Below are positions 19,637 to 28,626 of a stretch of DNA of 64,000 bases, one piece after another. Each line of letters opens with the position of its first letter. The stretch's first letter is position 1. Where the stretch lies: contig JAKVBL010000006.1 of the NCBI GenBank assembly GCA_022447365.1, positions 1-64,000 of the forward strand, written 5' to 3'. The notes below the pieces were generated by a model, which had not been told where the DNA came from, searched no databases, and worked only from the letters and a program-made list of their open reading frames with translations. This DNA comes from Oleiphilaceae bacterium (lineage in GTDB: Bacteria; Pseudomonadota; Gammaproteobacteria; Pseudomonadales; Oleiphilaceae). Made by a program: the position numbers and the translations under genes.

Positions 19637-20569
19637 TTGGTGCGTTCTTTAATCCTTTCTCGAACTGCTCATACCCGAGTTGGCCTTGAGTTTCGTACAG
19701 ATGGTTTAGCAATCGCTCTAACGCGCTCCGCACGTTATCCATCCTTAAAATTGATGGAATCATACTGGTTACCCTCTGCGCCTAATAAACGCCTACAAAA
19801 CCTTCGAAATTTTGTTAGAGAACAAGGTTTGAAAGGTGTCTCTTGCGATATCGTGCTTCCTCGAAATGATTACCAACGCATTGAACTCGATGCTCCTAAT
19901 GTGCCTGAGACCGAATTAGAGTCAGCTGTTCATTGGGCTGTGCAAGCGCTAATGGATGACGCTGGGATGGACGCGCAAGTTGAGTATTTTGATTATCCCA
20001 AAGAAGCCTTAAGAAACCGCCCTCCGAGGTTGCATGCTCGTGTCGCACGACAAGCTTTGATCGATACATTAACGCAGTCTGCAATAGCGGTTGGTCTAAA
20101 GCCAAAGCGAATTACAGTAAGTGATTTAGCCTTAAAGAATCTATCCGAAACGATTGAACCAAGTAATGAGCTTCAATTGACGCTTAAGTGCGAAAATGAT
20201 TTCGGATTGATTACTATCCACAAATCGTCGCAGCTGTATTTCTCGCGTGACTTTGCTATTTCTCGGCGTGCCACTTTGTCTGCCGATGAAGAGATGGCGC
20301 AAGTTGCCATTGAAGTTCAGCGCAGTATCGACTTCTTTGAAGGCCAAACTGGTTTAGCGTTGCCTCGACAAATAAGATTGTTGAGTAGTTTTAGTGAATC
20401 AGATCGGGTTGCTTTGGAAATGCTCCTTGGTAGTGCTGTGATTCGTCTTCCATTGCAATCAAAATTAAAAGCCGTAGACGCGTATACCGATACTTCTGGC
20501 GATGCACTGTTGAAAACACAAAACGCCGTGGCTGTTTTGTGTGCCTCTAACTCGGAGGCTAATGCATGA
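19637..20569 (+). CDS. mshI: MshI-like pilus assembly protein (PilM/GspL-type actin-like fold)
   Basis: About 310 residues. The start HTRVGLEFRTDGLAIAL and the stretch VSCDIVLPRNDYQRIELDAPNVPETELESAV match the MshI/PilM group, cytosolic actin-like proteins that link the pilus motor to inner-membrane partners. The first codon is TTG 19637 or GTG 19640; TAGG at 19626-19629 is the only ribosome binding site, so the start is uncertain by one codon. Its stop overlaps the next start (ATGA). First gene of the pilus run; in Vibrio mshI also lies downstream of uvrA-ssb, there with mshH/csrD between, which is absent here. Confidence 0.8.
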   Translation: MVRSLILSRTAHTRVGLEFRTDGLAIALTRSARYPSLKLMESYWLPSAPNKRLQNLRNFVREQGLKGVSCDIVLPRNDYQRIELDAPNVPETELESAVHWAVQALMDDAGMDAQVEYFDYPKEALRNRPPRLHARVARQALIDTLTQSAIAVGLKPKRITVSDLALKNLSETIEPSNELQLTLKCENDFGLITIHKSSQLYFSRDFAISRRATLSADEEMAQVAIEVQRSIDFFEGQTGLALPRQIRLLSSFSESDRVALEMLLGSAVIRLPLQSKLKAVDAYTDTSGDALLKTQNAVAVLCASNSEANA

Positions 20570-21051
20570 AGACCGATATTAACTTTATAAAGCATGGCTC
20601 GGTGAAAGAAGTTCGTTATTCTTTCAGGGTGTTTGTTGGCGTTCTTTTGCTAGCCATGTTGGGTTGTTTGATTCATTTTTATTCTCAATCTTTCGACGGG
20701 TTTCCTGAAAAGGTTCGTATTTCAAATACGCTTATTCAAGAAGAGAAAGCACCTGATTGGTTCAATCAACTTTCGCAAGATCAAGCTTTTCATCGTAAAG
20801 CAAAAGATCTTTTAGCCGATCTAAGTAATCGGAGTGAGGTAACGATGGATACGATATTGTTTAGCGCTAATACGCAATCAATAGAACTGTCGTTACAAGC
20901 TAATAGCCAAGCACCTATGGTTGAATGGCTTGCTCAGACTGTTAACACCGAGAGCACTATTACCTTGGCAGGGTTCGCGATTGAAAAGCGTTCTGACGCA
21001 TGGAATGCATCGATTAAGCTGAATATAGCCGCAGGAGTTACGTATGAATAA
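20566..21051 (+). CDS. PilN-like inner-membrane pilus assembly protein
   Basis: 161 residues with a short cytosolic N terminus, one membrane helix (about 22-40, VFVGVLLLAMLGCLIHFY) and a periplasmic part predicted to be mixed alpha/beta. Topology, size and position between an MshI-like and a PilO-like gene fit the PilN/GspL-C group, called MshI1 in Vibrio. The N-terminal segment INFIKHG resembles the PilN motif (INLLPYR) that binds PilM, but the usual asparagine-leucine core is altered. It overlaps both neighbours by a few bases, so the three are coupled. Assignment is by context as much as by sequence. Confidence 0.65.
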   Translation: MKTDINFIKHGSVKEVRYSFRVFVGVLLLAMLGCLIHFYSQSFDGFPEKVRISNTLIQEEKAPDWFNQLSQDQAFHRKAKDLLADLSNRSEVTMDTILFSANTQSIELSLQANSQAPMVEWLAQTVNTESTITLAGFAIEKRSDAWNASIKLNIAAGVTYE

Positions 21052-21574
21052 CTTCAATACGCTTACCCTGCGCGAACGGATACTAACGACTTTTGCGTTG
21101 TTGGCGGTTTTGATTCTTGCTTATGTGTCTTTTGTGGTGCCTCACAAGAGTGCGCCACAGGTGTTCAATATCGAACTGCCTCAAACTGAGGCCTCTTCCT
21201 TATCTGATAATTCAAAAACCACAGAACTTGCGAATTCTTTGCTTCAAGCACCGCCGGGTAGTCAAATACTTAGCCAGGTCATCGGCGAGTTATTGAATGA
21301 AGTTCAAAAGGTTCAGTATCTAGGCTCTCAGTTTTTATTTGAAGCACCGGCATCTTACGTTGAGTTCTATCAGCATCGTTTCCGTATCTCGGCAGATGCA
21401 AGTCAGTCTGATTTAGCACGTGTTATGACTTATGTTGAGAACAAGTCTTACTTGGACTTACAGGTATTAGATTGGCAGTCGCAAACAAATTCAGGCGCCT
21501 TAAATTTTGAGTTGGCGGTGATTAACACTGAGCCTCGTTGGCTAACAGTCAAGGAGCCTAGTCATGCTAGATAA
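21044..21574 (+). CDS. mshJ: MshJ/PilO-like inner-membrane pilus assembly protein
   Basis: 176 residues: cytosolic start with LTLRERILTTFALLAVLILAYVSFVVP (one membrane helix at about 11-32), then a proline/serine-rich linker and a periplasmic domain that should adopt the PilO/GspM fold. LRER near the membrane is typical of GspM/MshJ proteins. It overlaps the PilN-like gene by 8 bases and the ATPase gene by 11. Vibrio has mshK, mshL (secretin), mshM and mshN after mshJ; here the ATPase follows at once. Confidence 0.72.
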   Translation: MNNFNTLTLRERILTTFALLAVLILAYVSFVVPHKSAPQVFNIELPQTEASSLSDNSKTTELANSLLQAPPGSQILSQVIGELLNEVQKVQYLGSQFLFEAPASYVEFYQHRFRISADASQSDLARVMTYVENKSYLDLQVLDWQSQTNSGALNFELAVINTEPRWLTVKEPSHAR

Positions 21575-23282
21575 AAGAAAGCAGCCATTAGGTGAGTTAC
21601 TGATTCAAGAGGGATTTATCTCCCAGGATCACCTTGATCAAGCACTCGCGAGTCAGAAAAAATCAGGCGTTAGGCTCGGCAAAATCCTAATTGAAAAACA
21701 GTTTATATCTGAAACGGATTTGCTCGCGTTACTGTCTCGCCAGCTTAAGCTCCAGTTTGTTGATCTTAATCAGCAAGGAATGAATCTCGAGTTAAGCATG
21801 CAGCTGCCTGAAACGATGGCGAGACGATTACGCGCGATTGTTTTATCTGATAATGGGCGTACAAGTCTAATCGGAATGGCTGATCCTATGGATTTAGCCG
21901 CAGTTGATGAGATAGCCAAAAAGCTTGGTCACGATGTTGAAGTGGCGGTAATTCGCGAGTCTCAGTTACTTGTTGCGTTCGATGAGGTCTACAAGCAGAA
22001 CGAAGAGATCTCAACCATCGCTACCGAGTTAGATTCGGAGTTATCCGCGCAGGTTTTTGATATCGCGCAATTGAGCCAAGCCGATGTTGACGATAGTGAT
22101 GCGCCCGTTGTTCGTTTGCTGCAAACTATTTTTGAAGATGCAGTATTAGCGCGTGCTTCGGATGTCCATATAGAGCCAGAAGAAACCGTGATCCGTATTC
22201 GCCGTCGTGTAGATGGTGTGCTCAGTGAAACAGTGATGCGTGAAACAAGAGTTGGAGCGGCGCTAGTGCTTCGACTTAAGTTAATGTGCGGCTTAAATAT
22301 ATCTGAAAAGCGTCTGCCTCAAGACGGGCGTTTCAATATTCTCATTAATGGACGTTCGATTGACGTGCGTCTTGCGACACTTCCGACACAGTTTGGTGAA
22401 ACCGCTGTATTGCGTCTCTTAGATCAAAGCCAGCAAGTTCTGAATCTGTCTGACACAGGTATGCCTCCTGAGATTGAAGTGCGATTCAAACAAGCTCTGG
22501 CACAACCGCATGGCATGATTCTGGTAACTGGGCCAACCGGTAGTGGAAAAACCACAACGCTCTATGGGGCTCTGAAGTTTTTAAATAAACCTGAGCTCAA
22601 AATAGTGACTGTAGAAGACCCTATTGAGTACCGGATGAGCCGACTTACGCAAATTCAGGTGAACCCCAAAATAGGATTAGATTTTGCCTCTGTTGCGAGA
22701 GCGAGTCTTCGTCATGACCCAGACGTGCTTTTAGTCGGTGAAATGCGGGATGAAGAGACCGTCGATATCGGCTTAAGGTCGGCGATGACGGGACACCTAG
22801 TATTGTCCACGCTTCATACCAATGATGCGATTTCGAGTGCACTGCGTTTAATGGATATGAAAGCAGAGCCCTACATGATTGCGGGTTCTATCTATGGGGT
22901 ATTAGCACAACGCTTAGTAAGACGTTTGTGTGAGCAATGTGCTCAAGAAACTCATTTAGATGAGCATGAGAAGGTTCTAGTTGAAGAGCTTTTAAAGAAT
23001 GACAATGGGCTATCTGATGAAGACCTTTCATTCAAAGCTCCTCAAGGTTGTCCGGCATGTTCGAATACTGGTTATAAAGGTCGTGTCGGGGTGTTTGAAT
23101 GGCTCGAGTTGGATGAACCATGTTTAGAAGCTTTAAGGCAAAATGAGACACGGACCTTTATTCAACATGCTCGACAGGCTAAACACTATCAGCCTCTCGC
23201 TGTATCTGCCTTGCATCTCGCTATGAATGGTGTCACTTCTTTAGAAGAAGCACTGAAGGTTGCTGGTTATGCCGAGCTTTGA
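21564..23282 (+). CDS. mshE: MshE-type pilus extension ATPase with c-di-GMP-binding N domain
   Basis: This 572-residue hexameric ATPase of the GspE/PilB family powers pilin polymerisation. The N-terminal MshEN domain has two 24-residue repeats at 8-31 and 37-60, the kind that binds c-di-GMP in Vibrio MshE. The first repeat begins PLG rather than RLG, and the second has Q46 where glycine is usual. Walker A GPTGSGKTTT is at about 322-331; the Walker B region is DPDVLLVGEMRD and the His box is LSTLHTND. The zinc pairs CEQC and CPAC are in the C-terminal part. It overlaps mshJ and the platform gene. Confidence 0.9.
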   Translation: MLDKRKQPLGELLIQEGFISQDHLDQALASQKKSGVRLGKILIEKQFISETDLLALLSRQLKLQFVDLNQQGMNLELSMQLPETMARRLRAIVLSDNGRTSLIGMADPMDLAAVDEIAKKLGHDVEVAVIRESQLLVAFDEVYKQNEEISTIATELDSELSAQVFDIAQLSQADVDDSDAPVVRLLQTIFEDAVLARASDVHIEPEETVIRIRRRVDGVLSETVMRETRVGAALVLRLKLMCGLNISEKRLPQDGRFNILINGRSIDVRLATLPTQFGETAVLRLLDQSQQVLNLSDTGMPPEIEVRFKQALAQPHGMILVTGPTGSGKTTTLYGALKFLNKPELKIVTVEDPIEYRMSRLTQIQVNPKIGLDFASVARASLRHDPDVLLVGEMRDEETVDIGLRSAMTGHLVLSTLHTNDAISSALRLMDMKAEPYMIAGSIYGVLAQRLVRRLCEQCAQETHLDEHEKVLVEELLKNDNGLSDEDLSFKAPQGCPACSNTGYKGRVGVFEWLELDEPCLEALRQNETRTFIQHARQAKHYQPLAVSALHLAMNGVTSLEEALKVAGYAEL

Positions 23283-24492
23283 GTATCGAGCCCGAGATCA
23301 AAAAGGTGCGTTGCACCACGGTGTAATGGAAGCAGCGCACGGAGCAGATGTTGCGCGCGCGATGAAGCAAAGAGATCTGCTACCGGTCTCGATTGAGGCG
23401 CTCGAGACGCGTCGCAAAGAGCTCGCTTTACCTTCAAGAAAAAAGGTGTCGAGTGAAATCTTAATTATGTTTTCGCGCCAAATGTATGCCTTGCTTGCAG
23501 CGGGTGTGCCGATTACGAAAGCAATATTGGGATTAGCAGAGGCAAGTCGTTCTTCTACATTTAGGCGAACTTTATTAGATGTGAGTCAGCGACTCGAATC
23601 TGGAACAGAGTTGAACCTAGCGTTTCAGGCTCACAGGGAAGTATTTAGTGATTTATATATCACCATGGTGCGTGTGGGAGAGAGTACCGGAAAGTTAGAA
23701 GAGTCGTTTCACAAGTTGGCTGAGCACTTGGAGCGAGAGCGAGAAGCAAAGAGGCGTTTTAAGCAGGTAACACGCTATCCATTGTTTTTATTCTTAGCCA
23801 TCATTACTGCGCTTTTGTTTATCAACGTTTGGGTGATTCCTGAGTTTCAGGGGCTATTTTCAAAATTTGATTCTGACTTGCCGTTTGCAACCCAAGTATT
23901 AGTCAGTTCCGCAGAGTTTTTCCATGATTATGCATGGCTGCTTGTATTGTTTGCTCTGATTTCAGGTGCTGTATTTTGGCAGTGGGTGAATACGACAGAA
24001 GGGGCGCTTCGATGGAGTCGCTTTGTGCTGAAAGTGCCAGTGCTCGGCACCTTGCTCCGTTACATCGCGTTGTCTCGTTTTGTGCATAGTTTTGCCATGG
24101 TTGTGCGCGCAGGTATGCCGATCACAGAAGGGTTGATTATCTCAGGTTACGCAAGCGGGAACCCATGGATCGCCAAGCGTATATCGCGTATGAGAACAGC
24201 GATAGAGCGAGGTGAGTCTCTTTATCCAGCTGCTTTAATTAGTGGTGTTTTTACTAGTTTGGTGTTGCAGATGCTTGCCGTGGGTGAAGAGTCCGGAAAT
24301 CTGGATGTTTTGTTAGAAGAAGTGGCTCAATTTTACGATGAAGAGGTCGATTACAGTCTAAAGACATTAACGGATGTCATTGAGCCGACTTTAATTATTG
24401 CGATGGGCTTGGTCGTTTTGATGTTAGCGCTAGGGGTGGCGTTACCTATTTGGGACCTTGGTCAGGCAGCAATGGGCGGCAACGTAAGTTAA
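23269..24492 (+). CDS. mshG: MshG/GspF-type inner-membrane platform protein
   Basis: 407 residues. MPSFEYRARDQKGALHHGVM is the typical GspF/PilC start, and the two repeated domains end in the motif VGESTGKLEESFHKLAEHLE (first half) and VGEESGNLDVLLEEVAQFY (second half). Three membrane helices are visible at about 165-190, 217-240 and 373-397. The platform sits in the inner membrane and couples MshE rotation to pilin insertion. I start at ATG 23269; it overlaps mshE by 14 bases. A 120-base non-coding gap follows. Confidence 0.88.
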   Translation: MPSFEYRARDQKGALHHGVMEAAHGADVARAMKQRDLLPVSIEALETRRKELALPSRKKVSSEILIMFSRQMYALLAAGVPITKAILGLAEASRSSTFRRTLLDVSQRLESGTELNLAFQAHREVFSDLYITMVRVGESTGKLEESFHKLAEHLEREREAKRRFKQVTRYPLFLFLAIITALLFINVWVIPEFQGLFSKFDSDLPFATQVLVSSAEFFHDYAWLLVLFALISGAVFWQWVNTTEGALRWSRFVLKVPVLGTLLRYIALSRFVHSFAMVVRAGMPITEGLIISGYASGNPWIAKRISRMRTAIERGESLYPAALISGVFTSLVLQMLAVGEESGNLDVLLEEVAQFYDEEVDYSLKTLTDVIEPTLIIAMGLVVLMLALGVALPIWDLGQAAMGGNVS

Positions 24493-24612
24493 AAATTATA
24501 ACAACGATAATACTCAAGTAATGAAACGCTAAAGTCGAACTATTCAAAATAACGACTACGCTAACGCGCATTGAGTAAGTTTCTAATCATATAAAATAAA
24601 GGCAACAAGCCA

Positions 24613-24849
24613 ATGAAAAAAACGATTGGACAACTAGGGACGGATGTAAATCAGAAAGGGTATCGAAAATCAGGCCGATCTTGGGTGCTGGTGTCGAGTG
24701 TAGTGATCGCAAGTTTGCTGGCAGTAAATGCTGTCGCTAAATACGCTGATTTTCATGAAGTCGCTCGCGATTACCACCATGCTATGCAAGATGATGCGAA
24801 TCAACGCATGCAAGTGTTGAGCTTGGTCACATCGGAACGAGAAAAATAA
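24613..24849 (+). CDS. Small membrane protein in the pilus locus, unknown function
   Basis: 78 residues, not recognised. A basic N terminus (MKKTIGQLG...KGYRKSGR) is followed by one membrane helix at about 23-42 (SWVLVSSVVIASLLAVNAVA) and a short, charged, histidine-containing tail. It occupies the place of mshF (after mshG, before the pilins) in the Vibrio order but is much shorter than I remember MshF to be, and I see no sequence match. AAAGGCAA before ATG 24613 is a weak ribosome binding site. Coding is supported by position and clean composition only. Confidence 0.6.
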   Translation: MKKTIGQLGTDVNQKGYRKSGRSWVLVSSVVIASLLAVNAVAKYADFHEVARDYHHAMQDDANQRMQVLSLVTSEREK

Positions 24850-24916
24850 GGTCGGCGCTAGTCAATAAGCCTAGTCCGTCTATAGTTAATAATAACAAAT
24901 TAACGAATATCGAATT

Positions 24917-25411
24917 ATGCAGAAGTACAGTTTAATGCGTGCACGTCAGTCGCGCGGTTTTACCCTTATTGAATTAGTGATGGTTATTGTCATCTTAGGT
25001 ATTTTGTCTGCCTTTGCAATTCCACGATTTGCAGATCTTGGAAAAGAAGCGCGTGAGGCTTCGCTTGCCGGTGTCGCAGGTGCCATCAAATCTGCAGCAG
25101 CAATTGCTCATGCGGAGCAATTAGTGAAAGGTGCAAGCTTAGGCGAAGCCGTCACATTGGATGGTGCTCGTATTACCATGGTGAACGGATATCCGACGGC
25201 TAATATAGCCGGCATTGCTATTGCTGCGGGTGTTGAACAAAACAAAGACTTTATTGTTCAAAGCGAGGGTGCTCGAGGTGGTGATGTCTTGCGTCTAGAG
25301 CTTCAAAAAGATTGTTATGTTGATTACACAGCGGCGAAAGCTGATCTTGATAACACTGCTCCAATTCGCGTTAGTTATGGCGTGAATGTTGTCGCCACTG
25401 GTTGTGGCTAG
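24917..25411 (+). CDS. mshA: MshA-type major pilin candidate (type IV prepilin)
   Basis: 164 residues with a class III prepilin signal: a short basic leader, then G^FTLIELVMVIVILGILSAFAIPRF, with cleavage expected after the glycine at residue 15 and Glu5 of the mature protein present. The mature protein is small, alanine/glycine rich, and has two cysteines near the end (CYVDY and VATGCG) that can form the C-terminal disulfide loop of MSHA pilins. It is the first and best-formed pilin in the locus, so the likely main subunit. The Vibrio locus has two such genes (mshB, mshA); here there is one. Confidence 0.8.
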   Translation: MQKYSLMRARQSRGFTLIELVMVIVILGILSAFAIPRFADLGKEAREASLAGVAGAIKSAAAIAHAEQLVKGASLGEAVTLDGARITMVNGYPTANIAGIAIAAGVEQNKDFIVQSEGARGGDVLRLELQKDCYVDYTAAKADLDNTAPIRVSYGVNVVATGCG

Positions 25412-25907
25412 TTTTAAAGCGAATCGTGCGCGGCAACGAGGATTTACCTTAGTAGAACTTATTGCCGTCATTCTTATTCTATCGAGCCTTGTCTGGCTCT
25501 CTGTTCGCTCTTTTTCTCCAAGTTTATTTCATACCTACTCGTATACTCAGGTCTTGAATCAATATATTGCTAGGGCGCAATCCTTGGCACTTGCTAACCA
25601 AGATAAGGCAGGCGTTTATGTTGAGCTCAATGCCTTAGAAGAAAAGCCAGTGATATTGCTTCTGATATCTGATCGGCATGTATCTCGCTTTGAGTCAAAA
25701 GAGCGTTTTTCCGTTCGTTCCTTAGAAGGAGAGTTATCTTCTAAACCTCTTCGTTTAGCTTGGCGTAAAGACGGTCAGCTTGATGCTGCGCGTCCTCAGC
25801 CTTTGAAGCTATCTGTTGATAAAGAGAGTAAGCTGATTTGTATCATGCTTAATGGTGAAGTTATCGAAGATCAGACGATCGCTGCGTCTGAATGTGGTGG
25901 GCTATGA
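25386..25907 (+). CDS. mshC: Minor prepilin, MshC/GspH-like
   Basis: 173 residues. Leader ending ARQRG^FTLVELIAVILILSSLVWLSV gives a prepilin cleavage site and the conserved mature Glu5. The globular part has the GspH/FimT layout (SYTQVLNQYIARAQSLALANQ after the helix, two C-terminal cysteines LICIML and ASECGGL). ATG 25386 overlaps mshA by 26 bases; GTG 25404 is an alternative start and gives a shorter leader. Named by order after mshA as in Vibrio; family placement is sure, the exact name less so. Confidence 0.72.
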   Translation: MLSPLVVASFKANRARQRGFTLVELIAVILILSSLVWLSVRSFSPSLFHTYSYTQVLNQYIARAQSLALANQDKAGVYVELNALEEKPVILLLISDRHVSRFESKERFSVRSLEGELSSKPLRLAWRKDGQLDAARPQPLKLSVDKESKLICIMLNGEVIEDQTIAASECGGL

Positions 25908-26386
25908 AAACGTTTAACACAATACGTGGGTTTACCTTAGTAGAAGTCTTAATTGCCTTGCTCGTTTTGACTGTCAGTGTCTCTAGCCTTTTTTATGCTT
26001 ATCGCCTTGCTTTATCGGGTGTCGGTAAAAGCATTGAAGCACAGCAGTCCATCATGCTGTCGAATAGCTATCATTCTGATCTCAATCACCAATCACCTAG
26101 CCAGTTAAAGAAAAACCTCGAAGAAAAGTGCAAAGCGCTTACGGCACGAAATGAAAGTGTCAGTGTCGTGCATCAACCTCCTATGTTGGCAGGTTCGCTT
26201 TATCTTGGTTTGAACAACATTTATGAATCATATTCCGTCGAGATCACTTTTCCGTGCACGGGTTTAACGGACTCTCGTTTATTAGCAAACTTGACCATTA
26301 TGCCGCCATCTGGCCAAAAATATGAATTTGATATGGCTATGAGTAAGTTGTTAAGTGAACCGGTGAGTAAGTCCAATGCTCTCTAA
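25904..26386 (+). CDS. mshD: Minor prepilin, MshD/GspI-like
   Basis: 160 residues from ATG 25904 (MKTFNTIRG^FTLVEVLIALLVL), chosen because it overlaps the previous stop as ATGA and has GGTGG at 25896-25900. An in-frame ATG 12 bases upstream is less likely. FTLVEVLIALLVLTVSV is the prepilin helix with Glu5. Cysteines in EEKCKAL and FPCTGL could pair. It overlaps the next prepilin gene by 11 bases. Confidence 0.72.
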   Translation: MKTFNTIRGFTLVEVLIALLVLTVSVSSLFYAYRLALSGVGKSIEAQQSIMLSNSYHSDLNHQSPSQLKKNLEEKCKALTARNESVSVVHQPPMLAGSLYLGLNNIYESYSVEITFPCTGLTDSRLLANLTIMPPSGQKYEFDMAMSKLLSEPVSKSNAL

Positions 26387-26837
26387 ACAGAAAGGTGTCA
26401 CGTTGATCGAGCTAGTGCTAGCGATCGTTGTTGGTGCGGCGGTGATTGCAATGCTGATCCCTGTGTTGAAATTTATGTTTAGTGTGCCAGAAAAGGCCCA
26501 AGCAGCTGATAGAGCCTCGCATAAAGCATTCATAGTGAGTGAAAATATCGTTCGAGCACTTCGTAACGCTAGTGAGGTGCAGATAGAGTCAGAGCAATGC
26601 CTAACAGGAGAGAGCAAGGCGCAATCATTCTCTTTTTGTTTTGAGGGTGGAGAGCTAATCCGGACAGACGCTTTTGGAAACAAGAATGTCTTAATGCGAA
26701 GTATCTCTGGTCGCTTTGATAAGGTTGTGAACGCAAGCGCGATTAACCTTGCTTTTGTCATTTCTGAATCACAAGCACGCTATTCGTTCTCTCAAGCTCA
26801 CTTCATGCAAAACAATGATACTTTGGGGCGAGATTAA
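26376..26837 (+). CDS. mshO: Minor prepilin, MshO/GspJ-like
   Basis: 153 residues. Very short leader MLSKQKG^VTLIELVLAIVVGAAVIAML with Glu5 in place. The region VSENIVRALRNASEVQIES resembles the segment after the helix in GspJ/MshO proteins, where a residue pattern RALR is common. The protein is about half as long as I remember Vibrio MshO, so it may be a trimmed version. It overlaps the mshD-like gene and is followed by the last gene after 2 bases. Confidence 0.65.
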   Translation: MLSKQKGVTLIELVLAIVVGAAVIAMLIPVLKFMFSVPEKAQAADRASHKAFIVSENIVRALRNASEVQIESEQCLTGESKAQSFSFCFEGGELIRTDAFGNKNVLMRSISGRFDKVVNASAINLAFVISESQARYSFSQAHFMQNNDTLGRD

Positions 26838-26839
26838 AT

Positions 26840-27181
26840 ATGTATGCACGTGCGGAGCAAGGCTTTATGTTATTGAGTGCAGTGTTTGTTCTGTTGCTTT
26901 GTGCTGTATTATCGCTGACACTCGTGGAACGGACTATTAATGTGAGTGAGCGAAGCGCTACCAACATGCTTTCTGCGCAAGCATATTTTTATGCCGATTC
27001 CGTACTCGTCGCAGCAGATGATTCGGGGGCTTGTGATGTAAATAGCTCTCATGTCTTGGCAAAACATGATGCACTGTCTTGTCAGGTGAGAGTTGAGTGT
27101 AATGACTCTGAAATGAGGTCTGCCGTGGCGGTATGTAAAACGCGCGACGGCATCCCTATTGTTCGAAAGGCAATGAAATAA
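26840..27181 (+). CDS. mshP: MshP/PilX-like minor pilus component
   Basis: 113 residues with N terminus RAEQG^FMLLSAVFVLLLCAVLSLTLVE. The hydrophobic helix follows a glycine, but position 5 of the mature form is not glutamate; this is also the case in GspK/PilX/MshP proteins that sit at pilus tips. Three or more cysteines lie in the tail. It ends the pilus gene run; mshQ and the mreBCD genes that follow in Vibrio are not here. The convergent ntrC gene ends 7 bases downstream with no terminator between. Confidence 0.62.
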   Translation: MYARAEQGFMLLSAVFVLLLCAVLSLTLVERTINVSERSATNMLSAQAYFYADSVLVAADDSGACDVNSSHVLAKHDALSCQVRVECNDSEMRSAVAVCKTRDGIPIVRKAMK

Positions 27182-27188
27182 GGTCTAT

Positions 27189-28625
27189 TTAGGCTTCTTC
27201 GACAACGTCTTCAGAAGACTCCATGCCTAGTTCTTTGATTTTTCTTGTTAAGGTATTTCTGCCCCAGCCCAATAGTAACGATGCGTCGCGACGACGACCG
27301 CTCGTGTGGCTTAATGCCGTCTCAATCATGATTCGCTCGAACTCAGGGACAGCTGTATCAAGAATGGCGTCTTTGCCTTTTTTAAGTTCTTGGTCAGCCC
27401 ATTGACGAAGCCCTTCTTGCCACGTGACGCCTGTTGCTTGAATCTCTTTGCTCTCAAGCAATTCAGGAGGGAGGTCTGATACATGAAGCTCCCTACCGCT
27501 CGCCATTACCGTAAGCCAGCGACAGGTGTTTTCGAGTTGTCGAACATTACCTGGCCATGGCATTGCGCTCAGATATTCCTCGGTTTCGGGTCTTAGTATT
27601 TTAGGTTCTACCGCGAGCTCGTCTGCAGCACGCTTTAAGAAAAAGTGCGTGAGTTTCGGTATGTCTTCTCGACGATCGCTTAAGCGAGGTAAGTGCACAC
27701 GAATGACATTCAAACGGTGAAATAAATCTTCTCTGAACGAGCCATCTGATACGAGGCCTTCTAGATTTTGGTGTGTCGCAGCAATAATTCGGACATCTAC
27801 TTTGACCGGTGTGTGTCCACCAACGCGGTAAAATTCGCCGTCAGCAAGCACGCGTAGTAGCCGTGTTTGCGTATCTGCAGGCATGTCACCAATTTCATCT
27901 AAGAACAGTGTGCCGCCGTTCGCTTGTTCAAACCGTCCAGTTCGCTGGCCGCCTGCTCCTGTAAATGCGCCTTTTTCGTGACCGAATAGTTCAGATTCAA
28001 TCAAATCTTTCGGTATAGCGGCCATATTAAGTGCAATAAATGGCTCTTTCGCTCGAGGACTATGTTGGTGCAAAGCTTTAGCGACGAGCTCCTTACCTGT
28101 TCCCGATTCCCCGTTAATGAGAACCGTAATATTTGAATGAGAAAGACGGCCGATAGCACGGAAAACTTCCTGCATTGCTGGTGCTTCACCGATAATGACA
28201 GTGCTTTCTTCAATGTTATTAACTTGTGTGTCGCCATTTTTTGCACGTAGCTCTTGCGAGTGAGCAATTGCGCGCTTCGCAAGTGCGACGGCATCTTCGA
28301 GATCAAAGGGCTTTGGCAGGTAGTCAAAAGCACCTTTTTGGTAGGATGTGACGGCACTGTCTAGGTCTGAATGAGCCGTCATTATGATCACAGGGATATC
28401 AGGATCATGTTGATGGATGCCAGTGAGTAACTCTAAGCCATCAATGCCCGGCATACGGATATCGCTAATCACGGCGTCAGGCGTTTCTCTCGTTAAGCTA
28501 TCCAGAACGCCATCCGCGCTTTCGAATGAACGAATAGTGTAGTTTTCCTTTGCTAGGGCTTTTTCTAGTACCCATCGAATTGATCTATCGTCGTCAATTA
28601 TCCATACGAGTGGTTGGGAACTCAT
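27189..28625 (-). CDS. ntrC: Nitrogen regulation response regulator NtrC
   Basis: 478 residues. Receiver domain 1-120 with acidic pocket DDD at 11-13 and phosphorylation site D55 (VISDIRMPG). AAA+ sigma-54 activator domain at about 145-375 with Walker A GESGTGKE, the loop [15 protein letters not shown] that touches sigma-54, and [14 protein letters not shown]-terminal helix-turn-helix of the Fis type ([27 protein letters not shown]). ATG at 28625 lies one base after the ntrB stop; an in-frame extension upstream runs into ntrB and is rejected. It would activate glnA from the sites at 32175-32280. Confidence 0.95.
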   Translation of the reverse strand: MSSQPLVWIIDDDRSIRWVLEKALAKENYTIRSFESADGVLDSLTRETPDAVISDIRMPGIDGLELLTGIHQHDPDIPVIIMTAHSDLDSAVTSYQKGAFDYLPKPFDLEDAVALAKRAIAHSQELRAKNGDTQVNNIEESTVIIGEAPAMQEVFRAIGRLSHSNITVLINGESGTGKELVAKALHQHSPRAKEPFIALNMAAIPKDLIESELFGHEKGAFTGAGGQRTGRFEQANGGTLFLDEIGDMPADTQTRLLRVLADGEFYRVGGHTPVKVDVRIIAATHQNLEGLVSDGSFREDLFHRLNVIRVHLPRLSDRREDIPKLTHFFLKRAADELAVEPKILRPETEEYLSAMPWPGNVRQLENTCRWLTVMASGRELHVSDLPPELLESKEIQATGVTWQEGLRQWADQELKKGKDAILDTAVPEFERIMIETALSHTSGRRRDASLLLGWGRNTLTRKIKELGMESSEDVVEEA

Positions 28626-28626
28626 G

